A DNA stretch of 64,000 bases. Origin: Engraulis encrasicolus. Taxonomy: Eukaryota > Chordata > Actinopteri > Clupeiformes > Engraulidae. This document shows positions 52,120-63,579 of this stretch, piece after piece. A program made the position numbers and the translations under genes. The notes under the pieces were generated by a model. The model had not been told where the DNA came from. It was given only the letters and a program-made list of their open reading frames with translations, and did not search any database. How positions within the stretch are numbered: the stretch's first letter is position 1; the number at the start of each line of letters is the position of its first letter. Location: positions 41,595,859-41,659,858 of the forward strand of contig NC_085868.1 in the NCBI RefSeq assembly GCF_034702125.1. The letters are read 5' to 3'.

Positions 52120-53290
52120 TAATTTGAAGGTGTGTAGGATGTTGGCCAAAGTAGGCTATTGCAACAATGCTGCTCATTCAAACTGTGCTGCCTATATATT
52201 GCGAAATTTGAAGTAATAAACTAATATTTATTTGTATCAACAAAGAACAGTACGTTTTACAGCTAAATGTAACCGAGTGGAGGTACACTGATCAAACCAT
52301 TTGATTAGATATATTGAAAAGTGACTACGCCAGTCTCATTATAAGGCGAGACAACCTTGGAATTATAATCACACACCCTTTCCCCGACAGGTTCGGAATG
52401 AGCTTGAGGACACAGTTGTTGCAATACATTCATTTATTTTACCTGGCGTCTCGCAGGTGCAACTGCTTAATGAAATTTATACTCTAGAAAGGGATGTGCC
52501 TTCCTCACTCAGGTTTCCACTGGGTCCTAGTGCCCACACTGTCAACCCACAGGTAAGTCATGCCAAATGAATGGAAACCTGAGGCACCTAAGTCACGCCC
52601 TTCTACTTCCGATCCGTGGGGCTGGAGTGCTCAAAATGGAGTGAGTCAAGTTAATTCCTCATCCCGTTTGGCATGTGCTCCAGATTTCACATATGACAGT
52701 GAATTTGAAAGGTTTGGATTTGCGTCGTAAGACCACTCATTTTCGACACGCAAGAAACATTATTTTAGCTTTTGTGCAAAACTGTGTTAGAGACTACACG
52801 TGCGCCTCGCATATTTGACGTGAACCGAGGCACAGCCAACCCTACCGCTGCACCGTGGCTTAAGTGGCTGCACGTCGGACATGCGACGTCTGTTGTGTAG
52901 TCCAAATATTTACATATTTTAGCACGCACATAACTCAAAAATCGCTTGCCAAGTGAAGTCAACAAGCACACCATTGGTTGTTATTAATTCTGAGGCACAG
53001 CATATGTGTGATCGACGGGGAAATGCGAGGTGGATCGGAAAATAGCTTTGATCAGTCCATTACAGCGCAGTCAAAAGTTTTTGCATTCCCAGCCCCACGA
53101 GCCGCCCGGAAGGGGTGGAGACTTAGGTGTCCCATTACCACCGCCCAAATAGGACCACAGGTCTCACTGGTTACATAAAAATGTCTATTTCTGGAAATTC
53201 TAAATGGTGGACATGGAGAAGATCCCAATTTTCATGTATGAAAAGTGACATTTCTAAAAAAAAAAAAATATTACACATTGCACCTTTAGA
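52120..53290. mobile_element. AAAGGTGCA-family MITE interrupted by a solo LTR
   Basis: The left part (52120-52267) and right part (53176-53290) are homologous to 22770-23131 read continuously; the interruption falls within the GCTAAAAATGTCTATTTCTGG segment. Confidence 0.7.
52268..53175. mobile_element. Solo LTR, 908 bp
   Basis: Begins TGTAACC and ends GGTTACA (TG...CA). It is flanked by the 4-bp duplication TAAA (52264-52267, 53176-53179). Comparison with the uninterrupted MITE copy at about 22929 shows the empty site. There is no internal retroelement coding region. It is probably a recombined LTR element of unknown family. Confidence 0.72.
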
Positions 53291-53379
53291 TATTTGGTAC
53301 TGGATTGTAGAACTGAAAACAGGTTGCCCATCACTGCACAAATTCTACCAGGCCAGGGTGAGTAAACGTATTAGCACTA

Positions 53380-53470
53380 GGGGTCACGGTCACAAAAATC
53401 ACGGTTCGGTATGTACCTCGGTTTTGGGGGTCACGGTTCGGTACATTTTCGGTACAGTATATGGTAACAA
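53380..53470. mobile_element. hAT-type terminus fragment
   Basis: AGGGGTCACGGTCACAAAAA and CACGGTTCGGTAC repeats are typical of one end of TAGGGGTG-type elements; the partner end is not found. Confidence 0.4.
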
Positions 53471-53602
53471 AATGGAAAGAAACATTTTCTTCCTCAAACT
53501 CCTTCAAACCAAAGTCTCACAAAGAACAAGCCTCTACACCTGTTTTTTCTTGCATGTAGGATATACCTTGTAGTGGCTATGTTCTTATATAGCACAATAA
53601 TG

Positions 53603-53903
53603 AGTGCATTCCAATATGCGACCTTGCGTCCTCCACTTCTGCTTGTGGCCTCGTACCAGGAAGTAATAAGTCATGATGACATCAGTGACAACAGCGTTAT
53701 TTCATTGTCTCGCAAAAGCTGCATTGTAAAGTCCTTCTCTCATTTTCAAACAAGATGGTAAATGTAGAATAGTCCCCCAAAAATTGTTTTGGCTGGGCTG
53801 ACAGCGGGGAAACTTAATTGTTTTCTCCACGGAGGCGGGGCATCAGCAAAACGTGAGGCCACAAGCCCAAGTGGAGGACGCAAGGTCGCATATTGGAATG
53901 CAT
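53603..53903. mobile_element. Palindromic MITE (GTGCATTCCAATATGCGACC)
   Basis: Ends GAGTGCATTCCAATATGCGA and TCGCATATTGGAATGCATTC are inverted. Internal GTCATGATGACATCAGTGAC matches 25200-25496. Confidence 0.75.
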
Positions 53904-54598
53904 TCAATGTGTGTTTTTTTGCCAATAAAGTATTGCTTTCAGCTTACCTTTTCTCCTCTGCAGTTTCATAGTTAGCCAGTTTTCATTTCATAAAGATGTA
54001 TGTATTTGTTGTCAGTGCCGCTGACAGGCTTGTCTGGGCCTAGGGCAAAATTATTAGTCTGGTTCCTAGACCTCTGTGTGTTTGAGCTACGAAGCCCCCT
54101 GGCGGAACTACGGGTCTGGTAAGAGCCTAGGGCAAAATCATAATGAAAGTCCACTACCACACCCCCCACAGTGTTCACGCAGTGTAATGAGGACCCGATT
54201 CTGTGCCCTCTATCTGCCTGGACAACTGACCCCTTTGTTCCCTCCTTTCCTCTTCCATGTTTGTTGTAATTGTGCGATCAAATCATATCTTACGAGTCAG
54301 GGCTGGACTAAGATGGTCTGGGTTGTTGTTGTGGGGTGTAGTGGGCACACTGCGGGGTACGCCGGGGTACGCAGTCCACCCACTTCTCCTGAAGTGAGAT
54401 TTAAAAAAAAATCTTCTGGCCATGTTTGAGTACAAAAAGGAAGGATCACATAGCAGTATTGCAGGGAATTGACCAAACTGATGTAAACTGAGAAGCAAGA
54501 CGGTAGATTAAGGACCGTTGGGGGGTTTGACACGATAAGTTGCCTAATTATTTGATGACGTTAAAATTTGTGTACCCCTACCCACAGTACTAAATCCT

Positions 54599-54730
54599 AG
54601 GGATGATTTTTCATTATTGCATCTTTTCACAATTATGCAATTTTTCCAATTTTGGGCAATCAGGTGCCCCCTGGCAGGTGGGGCCCCTAGGCTACAGCCA
54701 TATCTAGCCTGTGCGTTAATCCGGCCCTGT
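54599..54730. mobile_element. Partial MITE, relative of 8734-8981
   Basis: The end GGGGCCCCTAGGCTACAGCC ... TTAATCCGGCCCTG matches that element; the other end is truncated. Confidence 0.5.
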
Positions 54731-54899
54731 TACCAGTTGGATCAGTTACACCTGAACCACCTGTCATTTTTGAATTTGAATTCTAGAACTAGAAGAACCA
54801 CACAGAGCCTTTCTATGGCTCTGGGTCAGCAGTGACCTGGCAGGAGAGTCCCCACCACCCCTAGAACCATCTGGTGACCTGGGCACACTCATGACAGCC

Positions 54900-55380
54900 C
54901 TTTCCCATTTCCTAATTTGCAATCGGTATGGTGAATAAAGAGCAGTACCTCAAAAATTGTTGTGGCTAGGTTGACAGCAGGGAAACAATTGTTTTCTCAA
55001 AGAAAGTAGATCCAAAGAAAGAAGCGTCATTTTGTTTCTTTTCCGGTATCCACTTTATGTCGGGTGAACGCCCCCTTAGGAGACCTTCGGTTAGGAGACC
55101 TTCGGAGTCCTGAGGTTGAGAATAAATCAAGCCCCCTTAGCGCTGTAGATGGCGGTAGCGCACGTCTTGAGCAAACACCTCAAAAATAGAAGAAGGAGGG
55201 GACAACGCCCCCTTAGGAGACCCAACTTGAGCCCACGCTTTTGCATTGAGTGGGCGTGGTTTGCGTTATCTTTCTCTTATCCAGTATTTTTGGTTTTCTC
55301 CACCGAGCCGGGCGTCAGCAAAATACGAGGACACAAGCACAACCGGAGGGTTGAAGGCCACATATTGAAATGAATGCACT
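54900..55380. mobile_element. Third copy of the ATATTGGRATGCA MITE with an inserted repeat
   Basis: The left part 54910-55005 and right part 55280-55380 match 25200-25496. The middle (about 55015-55230) is inverted relative to 34490-34650 and shares CGCCCCCTTAGGAGACC and AAGAAGGAGGGGACAACGCC. Confidence 0.55.
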
Positions 55381-55826
55381 CAAAGGTTCCCCACCTGCTT
55401 TAAAAGCCTACCATCTGGTGACCATGGCACACTCATGACAGCCTGATTCTTAAAACCTTCACGCAGAGCCTATGACAGGGGTGGGGAACCTATGTTTCAA
55501 TGTTATACAGCTTCACATGAAATAAATATAACATGTTTTGTGAAGGAATCCTGGAAATTACATTTCCAATACAATTAAGTTTTAGTCAGGTGATCAAGAG
55601 AAGGTGGGCCCCACCTGGTGGGGTTTGTTTTAAAGCGGGCTGCCTTCAAGATAGGCCTTAAGTGCAGAGGGAAATCATGGTTTATGTTCATAGTGCGGCC
55701 CCCGGAGGACTTTGACGGCTCATGAAGGAATTTTAAGTGACCCCTCGAATGAAAAAGGTTCCCCATCCCTGGCCTATGATTTAACCTTGTCGTCACCAAA
55801 ATTGTAAAGGCTATGTCTTAATGTTA

Positions 55827-56193
55827 CTTAAAGGGACACTGTGTGAGATTTTTAGTTGTTCATTTCCAGAATTCATGCTGCCCACTCACTAATGTTACCT
55901 TTTTCATGAATACTTACCACCACCATGAAATTCTAAGTATTCATTATGACTGAAAAAAATGCACTTTTCATACATGAAAAGGGGGATCTTATCCATGGTC
56001 AGCCATTTTGAATTTCCAGAAATAGCCATTTTTAGCTGCAAAAAATGACTGTACTTGGGCCATACTAGAAAATATTAGTTTATTACTTGGTAAACTATCA
56101 TGAAAAGGTCAAATTTGGCCATAGGCGACACAGTTTCAATGAGCAGCATAGTTGCAGTACCTTTTTTGACCATTTCCTGCACAGTGTCCCTTT
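55827..56193. mobile_element. MITE (TAAAGGGACACTGTGTG)
   Basis: TTAAAGGGACACTGTGTGAG and CTGCACAGTGTCCCTTTAAG are inverted ends. The interior is homologous in the opposite orientation to 22770-23131. Confidence 0.75.
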
Positions 56194-57009
56194 AAGGCTC
56201 TCTGCACTGTCATTGCAATGTTGTTATGATATACCTGTAGTTAAGTATTTTCAGCAAATAGTGAATAGGCCCGCCGGCAACCCCATCTGCATTAAGGGCC
56301 TACATGAAGTCAGCACTTAATACCAAACATTGGCCAAACATGTATTAAAGGTGTCGACAGTAATTCATTTGGCAATGCATAATGGCAAATGCCATAATCA
56401 ATGTGACCAGTCATACTTTTTTACGTTTCAATTAGGCCTACTTCTGTGGGCATTTCCAGAGCAAATTAACTTCACATTAAATTAAACCACTTCAAAGCAT
56501 TGAAAACAGCAGGACTGACACACAACAGCCAATAAAATGCTGTTCAGTGTCTGACTGCTTCTTGAAAAATTGGCCTCGTCTTCAGTAGAAATGTAATGCA
56601 TTGCAATGCACGGCAGAATCGATTGAAATAGTTAAAACCAGTCCTTTCGCCAATTCAAACAGATATCCAAAAGTTCAAATGTGAAAACCTTCCAAAATGC
56701 AGGGCTCTAAATTAACACCAGCCAACTGCTGGTGAAAAATAAGTTTGGCTGGTAGAAAATACCAACTTACTGGCCACTTTGACCCATTAGTTAGTGTGTC
56801 TTTGATTAGTAAGATTAACATCTACAAGCCATTTTTGCTAGTGATGACAAAGTTAATTTCGAGTCCTGGTCATCAGTAAGCCAAGGAAAACAAGAGTCAC
56901 TGCGCACTGGTGGACTTAATTCTAGTGGTGTTTTAAATATTGTGAATAAGCCGTTATAAAATAGCAGCAAAATAAGTCCACCAGTGTGCAGTGATTCTTC
57001 TCGTCTTCA
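56194..57009. other. Gene-free stretch with a MITE-like palindrome
   Basis: CAGGGCTCTAAATTAAC (56700) and GTTAATTTCGAGTCCTG (to about 56867) are inverted. Another inverted pair GTCACTGCGCACTGGTGGAC / GTCCACCAGTGTGCAGTGAT spans about 56895-57000. No gene. Confidence 0.45.
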
Positions 57010-57210
57010 TAAGAAACCAGAGTACTTGTAAATGTACCTAAGAAACCAGAGTACTTGTAAATGTACCTAAGAAACCAGAGTACTTGTAATTGTACCTAAG
57101 AAACCAGAGTACTTGTAATTGTACCTAAGAAACCAGAGTACTTGTAATTGTACCTAAGAAACCAGAGTAATTGTAATTGTACCAAAGAAACCAGAGTACT
57201 TGTACTGTCC
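57010..57210. repeat. 29-bp minisatellite, seven copies
   Basis: Unit TAAGAAACCAGAGTACTTGT plus AAWTGTACC, repeated head to tail seven times with few changes; the last copy is degenerate. Confidence 0.92.
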
Positions 57211-57715
57211 AGGAAATAAATAAGTCAACAAAGGGGGAGGGGGAGGGCGGTCGTTATCAACAGCTGCCAAAATGTAATTGTTGAATAAACTGCTCCAGTA
57301 CAGATTTTTGTTGCTTCGCTTCACATACAGGTGACTTTGTGACATTAAAAATACAATGTATACACAATAGAAATGGAAAAAGCCCCCCGCCCCCTTTACC
57401 CTGCCCCCCCCCCCCCCCCCCAAATATTTTCTTAAAAATAAATTCATATACAACCGAACAGATGGCTATGCGTATGCAGTAATAATAGACAAACATGGGG
57501 GATTCGACACCGCATGACACTGTCCAATCAGCGATCGGGAGACCCGACGCCCCCTTCCCATTGGGTGGTAAGCAGAGGGAGTGGGCAGGTGCAGGTGGAG
57601 AGCACTCCTCCATGAGCTCTGATGAAGGGCGTGTGTGTGTGTATGTATGGGAGAGAGAGTTTGTGTGTCCGAGAGAGTGGCCTAGAGAGAGAGAGAATGT
57701 GTGTAAGAAAAAGTG

Positions 57716-57718
<3 letters not shown>

Positions 57719-57796
<78 letters not shown>
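57719..57796. repeat. (GA)n microsatellite
   Basis: About 39 GA units in the region downstream of CREB1 coding sequence, possibly within its 3' UTR. Confidence 0.95.
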
Positions 57797-57799
<3 letters not shown>

Positions 57800-57800
<1 letters not shown>

Positions 57801-59626
57801 ATATGTGTGTGTCTGTGAGGGGGAACGAGAGACCAGAGAAAGGGGAGTGGGGTGGGGTGGGAAGAGAGCTCACGGCAGTTCTCTGCGCGTTTCCTGTACG
57901 CTGCATCGGCTACAGAGGGTGAACCCCAATGCAGCCAGACCAAACACTCTGGCATGAGAAAGAGGGGGAAAAAAAGACCAACAACAATCCCCCCAGCATC
58001 ACTCTACACATCTCGCAGCACAGCGCCCGTAACAAAAGCAATGTTGCAGTTTTTATCTTCAAAAAAAAAGGAAAAAGAAGAATATACAATACAAGCCAAA
58101 AAAAAACATACGGTACATGAGAGAAAAGCAACTGAGATTAATAAAGTACATGATTTTGTATCTGATTTGCAGTGAAAAGGAGATCTAAGTGAAGTGTTAG
58201 TAACACAGGCATTTTAAAACTGGGGGAGAGCGACTGAAGAGGCCAGCAGAACACACACACACACACAAGCCCTACAAATTCGCCCTCACAGAACGCACAC
58301 ACATACATACATTCTCCCAAAACCCTCCCCTCTCCTCCCCTCCCCGGCCCGCCCGCGCACACACACACACACACAGCCAGCAACCATCATCTTCAGGAAA
58401 ACCAGGCCACGTGAGGGCCCAAAATGGCCACGCGTCTGTGTCTGTCTGTCTCCCCCCTTTGATAAGATGGTGCTGATCGTCATGGACACCCGATGGGGAC
58501 CGAGCCAAAATGTCCGTCGGCCTGTTTTTTGTCGTTTGTTTTGTTGTTGATTTGTGTGCGAGTCTTTTCCGAATGACGAGACCCTGAAAGCCGTATGGGA
58601 GGACCAAGATCCAAGATGGCCGCATGCCATGTCCGCAATCCACACGAGCGAACTCCGAGCTCTCCTCTCCACCTCCAGCTGACCAGCTCCACTCCTCTCC
58701 AGACCCCGCTCCTCCTCCTCCTCCTCCTCCTCGCATTCATTCGGCCAGCCATAAGCATAAACTACACTTCCCATCAGCCACCACGGCTAGTCTCTGAGGC
58801 CAAACGTCTTTCTGCTGCATCAACAAGGGTGTGGACTCTTGTGTGCCATCTAAACAACCCCACGCTCGCTCTCAAACAGTCCAACAATCGCACACGCTCA
58901 CGCACACAGACGCACGCACACAAGCACAAAAGATGCATAAACAGCCATTCACACAGACACACGCACACACACACACACACACGATGCTTGCACAGCCATT
59001 CACACACACACACCCACACTGTCCCCTGTGGTTCCGTTGCTATGGTTTTCTTTTGGAGGGGGGACCCTGACTGTATTCTCACCCACCCCACATCTCAGAG
59101 AGAAAAAGAGACATCGAGAGAGAAAGAGAGGGGGAGCGCAAATGGAAATAACCGGGACAAATTCATCATCATTATTATGCTACCTTTCTTAGCACTTTTA
59201 ACCAATAGTAGCGTTATTCATTGCCAGTATAGATTATACGAATTACTGTTTAAAAAACAACAAAAACAAAAATGTGTCCTTTCCCCGTCTATCTCTTCTG
59301 CGCTCCCTCTGTCTTCCTTTCTTCAAAAACTCACAACCAGTTTTCGATTAATTTCCATAGAGACCATTTTTTTCTGACTGTGTTCTTAAAAAAAAAAAAA
59401 AAAAAAAAAAAAAGGTTAAAAATAAACTAAAAGAAAGCGAGATTTTTTTGTCGTATTTTTTTCTTAGAAAACAAAGATAGTAGTAGTAGTAGAAGAAGAA
59501 GGAGTGTGTGGTCTGGCGTGCCAAGTTGTGTGTGTGCGAGTCTCTGTCTCTCGGGTTTTGGCGGCGCTCCAGACTACCACTGCCCCCTGGTGGCGGGAGG
59601 TGGGTGGTGGTGTTGGCCGCCACCAG
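57800..59626 (-). other. creb1: CREB1 3' UTR / downstream region
   Basis: Follows the CREB1 stop codon. It contains GA, CA and (CCT)n tracts and a 25-nt A run (T on the transcript) at about 59388-59412. I could not assign a poly(A) site. Mammalian CREB1 has a long 3' UTR, so part of this is likely transcribed. A CTCF-core match, CCACCAGGGGGCAG on the minus strand, lies at 59593-59580. Confidence 0.4.
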
Positions 59627-59771
59627 CTACTCGGACTTGTGGCAGTAGACGTCCTTGAGTGCTTTGAGCTCCTCGATCAGGGTCTTGTTCTGGTTCTCCA
59701 GCACCGCCACGCGGTTCTCCAAGCACTTCACGTACTCCTTCTTCTTGCGCCGGCACTCCCGCGCCGCCTCC
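59627..59771 (-). CDS. creb1: CREB1 last coding exon: bZIP
   Basis: Acceptor CGGTGTCCACAG. Encodes EAARECRRKKKEYVKCLENR, VAVLENQNKTLIEELKALKD and VYCHKSE, then TAG (59629-59627). It has the invariant basic-region N...AA..CR pattern (N supplied by the previous exon) and the leucine heptads. Confidence 0.97.
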
Positions 59772-62700
59772 CTGTGGACACCGGGGGAATTGCAAGTTTC
59801 TCTATAATATTCATTCACAATCATTTCAACAGTAATGTTTTTTTTTTTTTGCGAAGACAAGCATGCACACAATTGCGTACGTGCACACAAAAAAATATTG
59901 GAGGATCCGAGGAAAATCTGTCTGTGTGAGAAAGGGCATTTAAGGTGAACTCTACCCATGCAAAACTACTGGCAGCCTGACTACACATAGCCATATAGTA
60001 GTAGCCATGTGTAGATACAGGAAGAGTAGAGTATGTAGAACATATTTTATAGATCACTGACTGATTAAGTCAAAACGTAATGTTGCCATCAAATAAACAC
60101 CAGAGAAGAAGGGATTTTTAGTGTGTGTGAACTCCTCACTCCAAAATACTGATCTAGTACATGGGTTCTAAATTTTTGTTTTCTCCTGGCTGTGCGACAC
60201 TAGCTGCTCACAACTCAACCTCTGATTGTTGGAAACCGCGGTCTGTCAAAAAAAATGTTCGCATGGTTGGCTGACAGTGTCTTGCCACTCCTCACAACAT
60301 TGCGTTTATAAAGACGGTGATCCCACCTCTATGAGATAATCAAATGAAGCTGATGTCATGGCGCATACCTGTTCTTCATGAGGCGCACCTCCCTCTTGGG
60401 CGTGGGGTGCGTTTCTCCACAGTCCCCACCACTTTCCAAGTCAAACAGACCACTTATTGCGTACCTGTTCTTCATGAGGCGCACCTCCCTCTTGCGCGTG
60501 GCCTCCTCGGGTGGGTTAGGCAGCGCGGGGGACGAGGCCATCACCACGCCGGGCGCGATGGCACTGCTGTTGGCCGTGCGGATCTGGTAGGCCTGCACGT
60601 CACCCGACGCCGCTGCACACACACACACAAACAGACAGACAGACACGTCACAACACTGTCACCAACACACCTATGTTCACCTCTCTGGTTCTCAAAAAAC
60701 AAAAAAAACAACAACAAAAAACACCTTGATTTAAAGTGATACTGTACCATTAAAAAAGGAAGCTCATATTGAATTGAAATAAGCTTATTTCCAAAAATGG
60801 TACAGTATCATTTTAAATTCATTCTGGACCCTGTTTCTCAAACGCATTGTTGCTAACTTAATGGCAACTTAGTAGTTTGGCTATGGGAAGTTGCATTGCA
60901 AACAAGTAAGGTACCAACTTAGTTAGCAACTAAACGGTTGAGAAATGCATCCCTGGTCTGTCTCATTTCTAATACATTAAAATGACTGCGTCCCTATCTT
61001 CGCCATAAGAGACCGGGTAACAGAGAAGTTCATAATCAACTTTTTCTTACAGCACCCATGCATACATACTAGGGGGCTGGAATCAAGAACCCGAATGACC
61101 TGATGACCAGATAACTGATTCTAGAATGATCAGGAAGCGCGCCCAACACCTTGTCGTCTAATACTTTACACTGGGTGCTTAACTTAGTCAATGAATGAAC
61201 TCAAATCTCAAAAGTAAGTGAATAAAGATGAGTGCTTCTTTATTCACTTAATTTTCAGATAACTGATTTTGACATTTCCTCTTAATTTGCTAACATACCT
61301 TGCTGATTTGTTGACATCCATTATCATGCATACTCAAAAACCACTTCGGCATAATGTTACCAATTCCCACCCTTAATACTTAACTCCGTCTCTCCGAACA
61401 CATTAATTAATCTTTTAAATTAACCCATAACTTAATTCTAATTTCATATAGATATACATGACAATTGAGCATGATACTGTGGTATGCAAATACATTTCAA
61501 CTCACTGATTGATTATTTAATCACAGACACACACCTCTTCCCAAAAAAAACAAAAAAAACAGCCCAATGATCGAACACACACGCACGCACGCACACTCAC
61601 ACCCTGCATGACCAGACACACACACACCAGGGTATATACACCAATCTTGAAGTCAAATTCACTACCATTTAACACCTTTTTTTCCACTACCTTTAGATCA
61701 TTTTTACAACCATCACGACACTCCAATGCGAGTATTAACAATACATCTTTTGTCATTTCTACCTCCTTAACATTACATTACACTTTCGTTTTTTTGCAAA
61801 AAGATGCCCGAAAGGGAGCAGTGCGGCGGGACGGTACCATGCTCAGGGTACCCCAGTCATGGAAGAGGATGGGGGAGAGCACTGGTTAATTACTCCCCCC
61901 ATTAACCTGGCAGGTTAGCAATCTGACGCCCTAACCGCATAACCATGACTGCCCCTCAAACTGCCCTCAGACACAGAATCAATCTTTTTTTTTTTTGTCA
62001 AAATGGTACAACAACAAGAAATAATAACAATAACAATCTAAAAATAATTTGAGTAAATTTTCAACTTTTAAGGCCATTAAATTTTGGATTTTTAATTTAT
62101 CACCTTTTAATACTTTTTAAAACCCTGCATACACCCTGACACACACACAAACCGACACACAGACACACACAGTCAGACACTTACCCTGCACGACGACCTG
62201 GTTGCTGGGCACGAGGATCTGCTGGCCGTCGCTGGTCTGGGCGTACTGCAGGATGGTGGTACCCGGCTGTGCGCCCGCCGCGTTGGTCATGGTCAGGGTC
62301 TGCAGGCCCTGCACGCCGTCTGTGCCGTTATTGGCCAGCTGGATGGCCCCGCCCTGAGTGATGGCAACTGCAGCCACACAGGAAGAAGAGGAAGAAGAGG
62401 CAGGAAGTTAAAAACAATCAGGCCGGGCCTGGCGAGCGTGGCTTTCTGTATATGTGCACATAATTGGACCAACCACTCGTCAAAGACACAAGTTTGGTTT
62501 GGTTTACTGCCAATGAAGCAACTACGCATATTTCAGACAAATCAGGTACAACTGACAACTTACATTTCCATAAAAGTAATCAATTAATGTCAACACAAAT
62601 ACACATTAAAACGTAAAAATAGTTACTGTAGCAGTTAAAATAAAATATAAATAAACTATGAATAATCAAACAACACGCACACACTCAATCCTTTGCAGAG

Positions 62701-63579
62701 GACTGAACATGTGAGCTGTTCAAACAAACAAACAAACCAACAAACAGACCAACACACTAACAGACAAACGTATTAACAAAACACATGCCCAACCAGAGTG
62801 CACTGGTGCTCTTACTGTATTGGCCGCTGCTGGTCTGGTAGATGGGCGTGGGCACGGTGACCGTGGTGATGGCGGGGGCGGAGTCCTCCTCCGACTTCTC
62901 CTCCTCTATCCGCGGCACCGCTGGCGCATCAGACGACAGGTCATTCAGAATCTTCCTGTTTGGACCAGAGAGGCAAGTCCAGTCAGGGGGGGTATACTTA
63001 CGTTCAACTTGTATTTCCCCCCCCCAATACCTCAGCTGGCAGGTGCGTCGGAGATGGCCCATGGTAGCCAGGCCGTGCCCTCCTAGTGAGGCAACAGCTT
63101 CAGCGTTGCTACCAGTCAGGTCAAGAGTCAATGCAAATACTTTCTCAGTTCCCGCAAATACGGGAACTCCTCCCTCTTTGTTGGGAAGCAAACAATCATC
63201 AGTAAACCAAGGGAGGCCATTTGGGAAATGCCGTTTGGGAAATGTTAATTGTTATGCTCTTGGTCAGAGCAAGTCTCGAAGAGATTTGAAAGTCGATGAT
63301 AATCAGGCTAGGCCCATGGGTCACTCAGCAGACAATTTGAAAAAACAAAACAAAAAAACTACAGCACACTGACCATTTAGCTGTTTTTCTGTAATACACA
63401 GCGTTTCGGGACTGAAACATTTTGTATTAGTTTCTTCATTTGTGTCCCTGACGTGTGCCGTATGCGTGTGCGTATTACCTGTAGGAAGGACGCCGAGACA
63501 GGATCTCTCTGCGCTTCTGGGAATCGGTGACGCTGTCCACAGACTCTTGGGAGTCTTCGCTCTCCGCTATGGTGGAAAT
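59627..63579 (-). CDS. creb1: CREB1 (cAMP-responsive element-binding protein 1), C-terminal coding exons
   Basis: Family knowledge: CREB1 is a nuclear bZIP factor that binds CRE sites; phosphorylation of the RRPSY serine recruits CBP/p300. Five coding exons on the minus strand: 63579-63479, 62955-62816, 62367-62185, 60612-60465 and 59771-59627. All junctions keep phase. The product follows the human protein closely from ISTIAESEDS to the end: KID with ILSRRPSYR and KILNDLSSDAP, Q2 region with ITQGGAIQLANNGTDGVQGL, then the bZIP. Its end is KDVYCHKSE rather than human KDLYCHKSD. N-terminal exons lie beyond position 64000. The exon before the bZIP exon has a duplicated 3' end (60369-60410), giving an alternative donor 96 nt downstream. 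Which fish paralogue (a or b) cannot be told. Confidence 0.96.
60369..60464 (-). CDS. creb1: Possible 96-nt alternative exon extension of CREB1
   Basis: Downstream of the normal donor the frame stays open for 32 residues: YAISGLFDLESGGDCGETHP, then TPKREVRLMKNR minus the shared final codon phase. It ends at a second donor AG|GTATGC. The last 38-40 bp are a near copy of the normal exon end (one mismatch in the coding part). Use of this donor would keep frame into the bZIP exon. Expression is unknown. Confidence 0.45.
60465..60612 (-). CDS. creb1: CREB1 exon: end of Q2 and start of basic region
   Basis: Acceptor GTGTGCAG and donor AG|GTACGC. Encodes AASGDVQAYQIRTANSSAIA, PGVVMASSPALPNPPEEATR and KREVRLMKNR. 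Reading continues open through the duplicated donor at 60369. Confidence 0.95.
60730..60817. mobile_element. 88-bp palindromic MITE in a CREB1 intron
   Basis: TTTAAAGTGATACTGTACCA and TGGTACAGTATCATTTTAAA are inverted arms around AAGCTCATATTG...AATAAGCTTATT. Confidence 0.75.
60827..60956. mobile_element. Short palindromic MITE in a CREB1 intron
   Basis: CCCTGTTTCTCAAACGCATT and GGTTGAGAAATGCATCCC form the ends, with GTTGCTAACTTAATGGCAAC inside. Same family as 5940 and 20479. Confidence 0.65.
60957..61799. other. CREB1 intron, nothing recognised
   Basis: AT-rich intron sequence with a small CACGCACGCACG tract near 61580. No additional exon is supported. Confidence 0.35.
61800..61955 (+). mobile_element. 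5'-truncated SINE (CACCCGTGCAAGGGGG family)
   Basis: GGGACGGTACCATGCTCAGG, GGGGGAGAGCACTGGTTAAT and CCCTAACCGCATAACCATGA align with the 3' part of 36690-36985. Confidence 0.6.
62185..62367 (-). CDS. creb1: CREB1 exon: Q2 activation domain
   Basis: Acceptor GTGGCTGCAG and donor GTAAGT. Encodes AITQGGAIQLANNGTDGVQG ... TTILQYAQTSDGQQILVPSN and QVVVQ. Confidence 0.96.
62816..62955 (-). CDS. creb1: CREB1 exon: KID second part
   Basis: Acceptor TCCAAACAG and donor GTAAGA. Encodes KILNDLSSDAPAVPRIEEEK then SEEDSAPAITTVTVPTPIYQ and TSSGQY. It is one residue shorter than human around SEED/SAP. Confidence 0.96.
63066..63310. mobile_element. Repeat shared with 49930-50185, in a CREB1 intron
   Basis: Shares GCCGTGCCCTCCTAGTGAGG, AATACGGGAACTCCTCC, AACCAAGGGAGG and GTCGATGATAATCAGGCT with the other copy, in the same orientation. 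Confidence 0.7.
63479..63579 (-). CDS. creb1: CREB1 exon: kinase-inducible domain, first part
   Basis: Acceptor GTCTTTAG and donor GTAATA. Encodes ISTIAESEDSQESVDSVTDS then QKRREILSRRPSYR. The PKA site serine (RRPS) is intact. Confidence 0.96.

Noticed and set aside
57010..57210. CRISPR-like reading of the 29-bp array
   Set aside because: Units are directly adjacent with no unique spacers, so it is a minisatellite.
57257..57955. 232-codon minus-strand frame with a long Ser-Leu run
   Set aside because: Driven by the (GA)n microsatellite; no motif and no splice logic.
58595..59377. 260-codon plus-strand frame opposite the CREB1 3' region
   Set aside because: Crosses CA and CTC repeats, lacks conserved features and is antisense to the expected CREB1 3' UTR.
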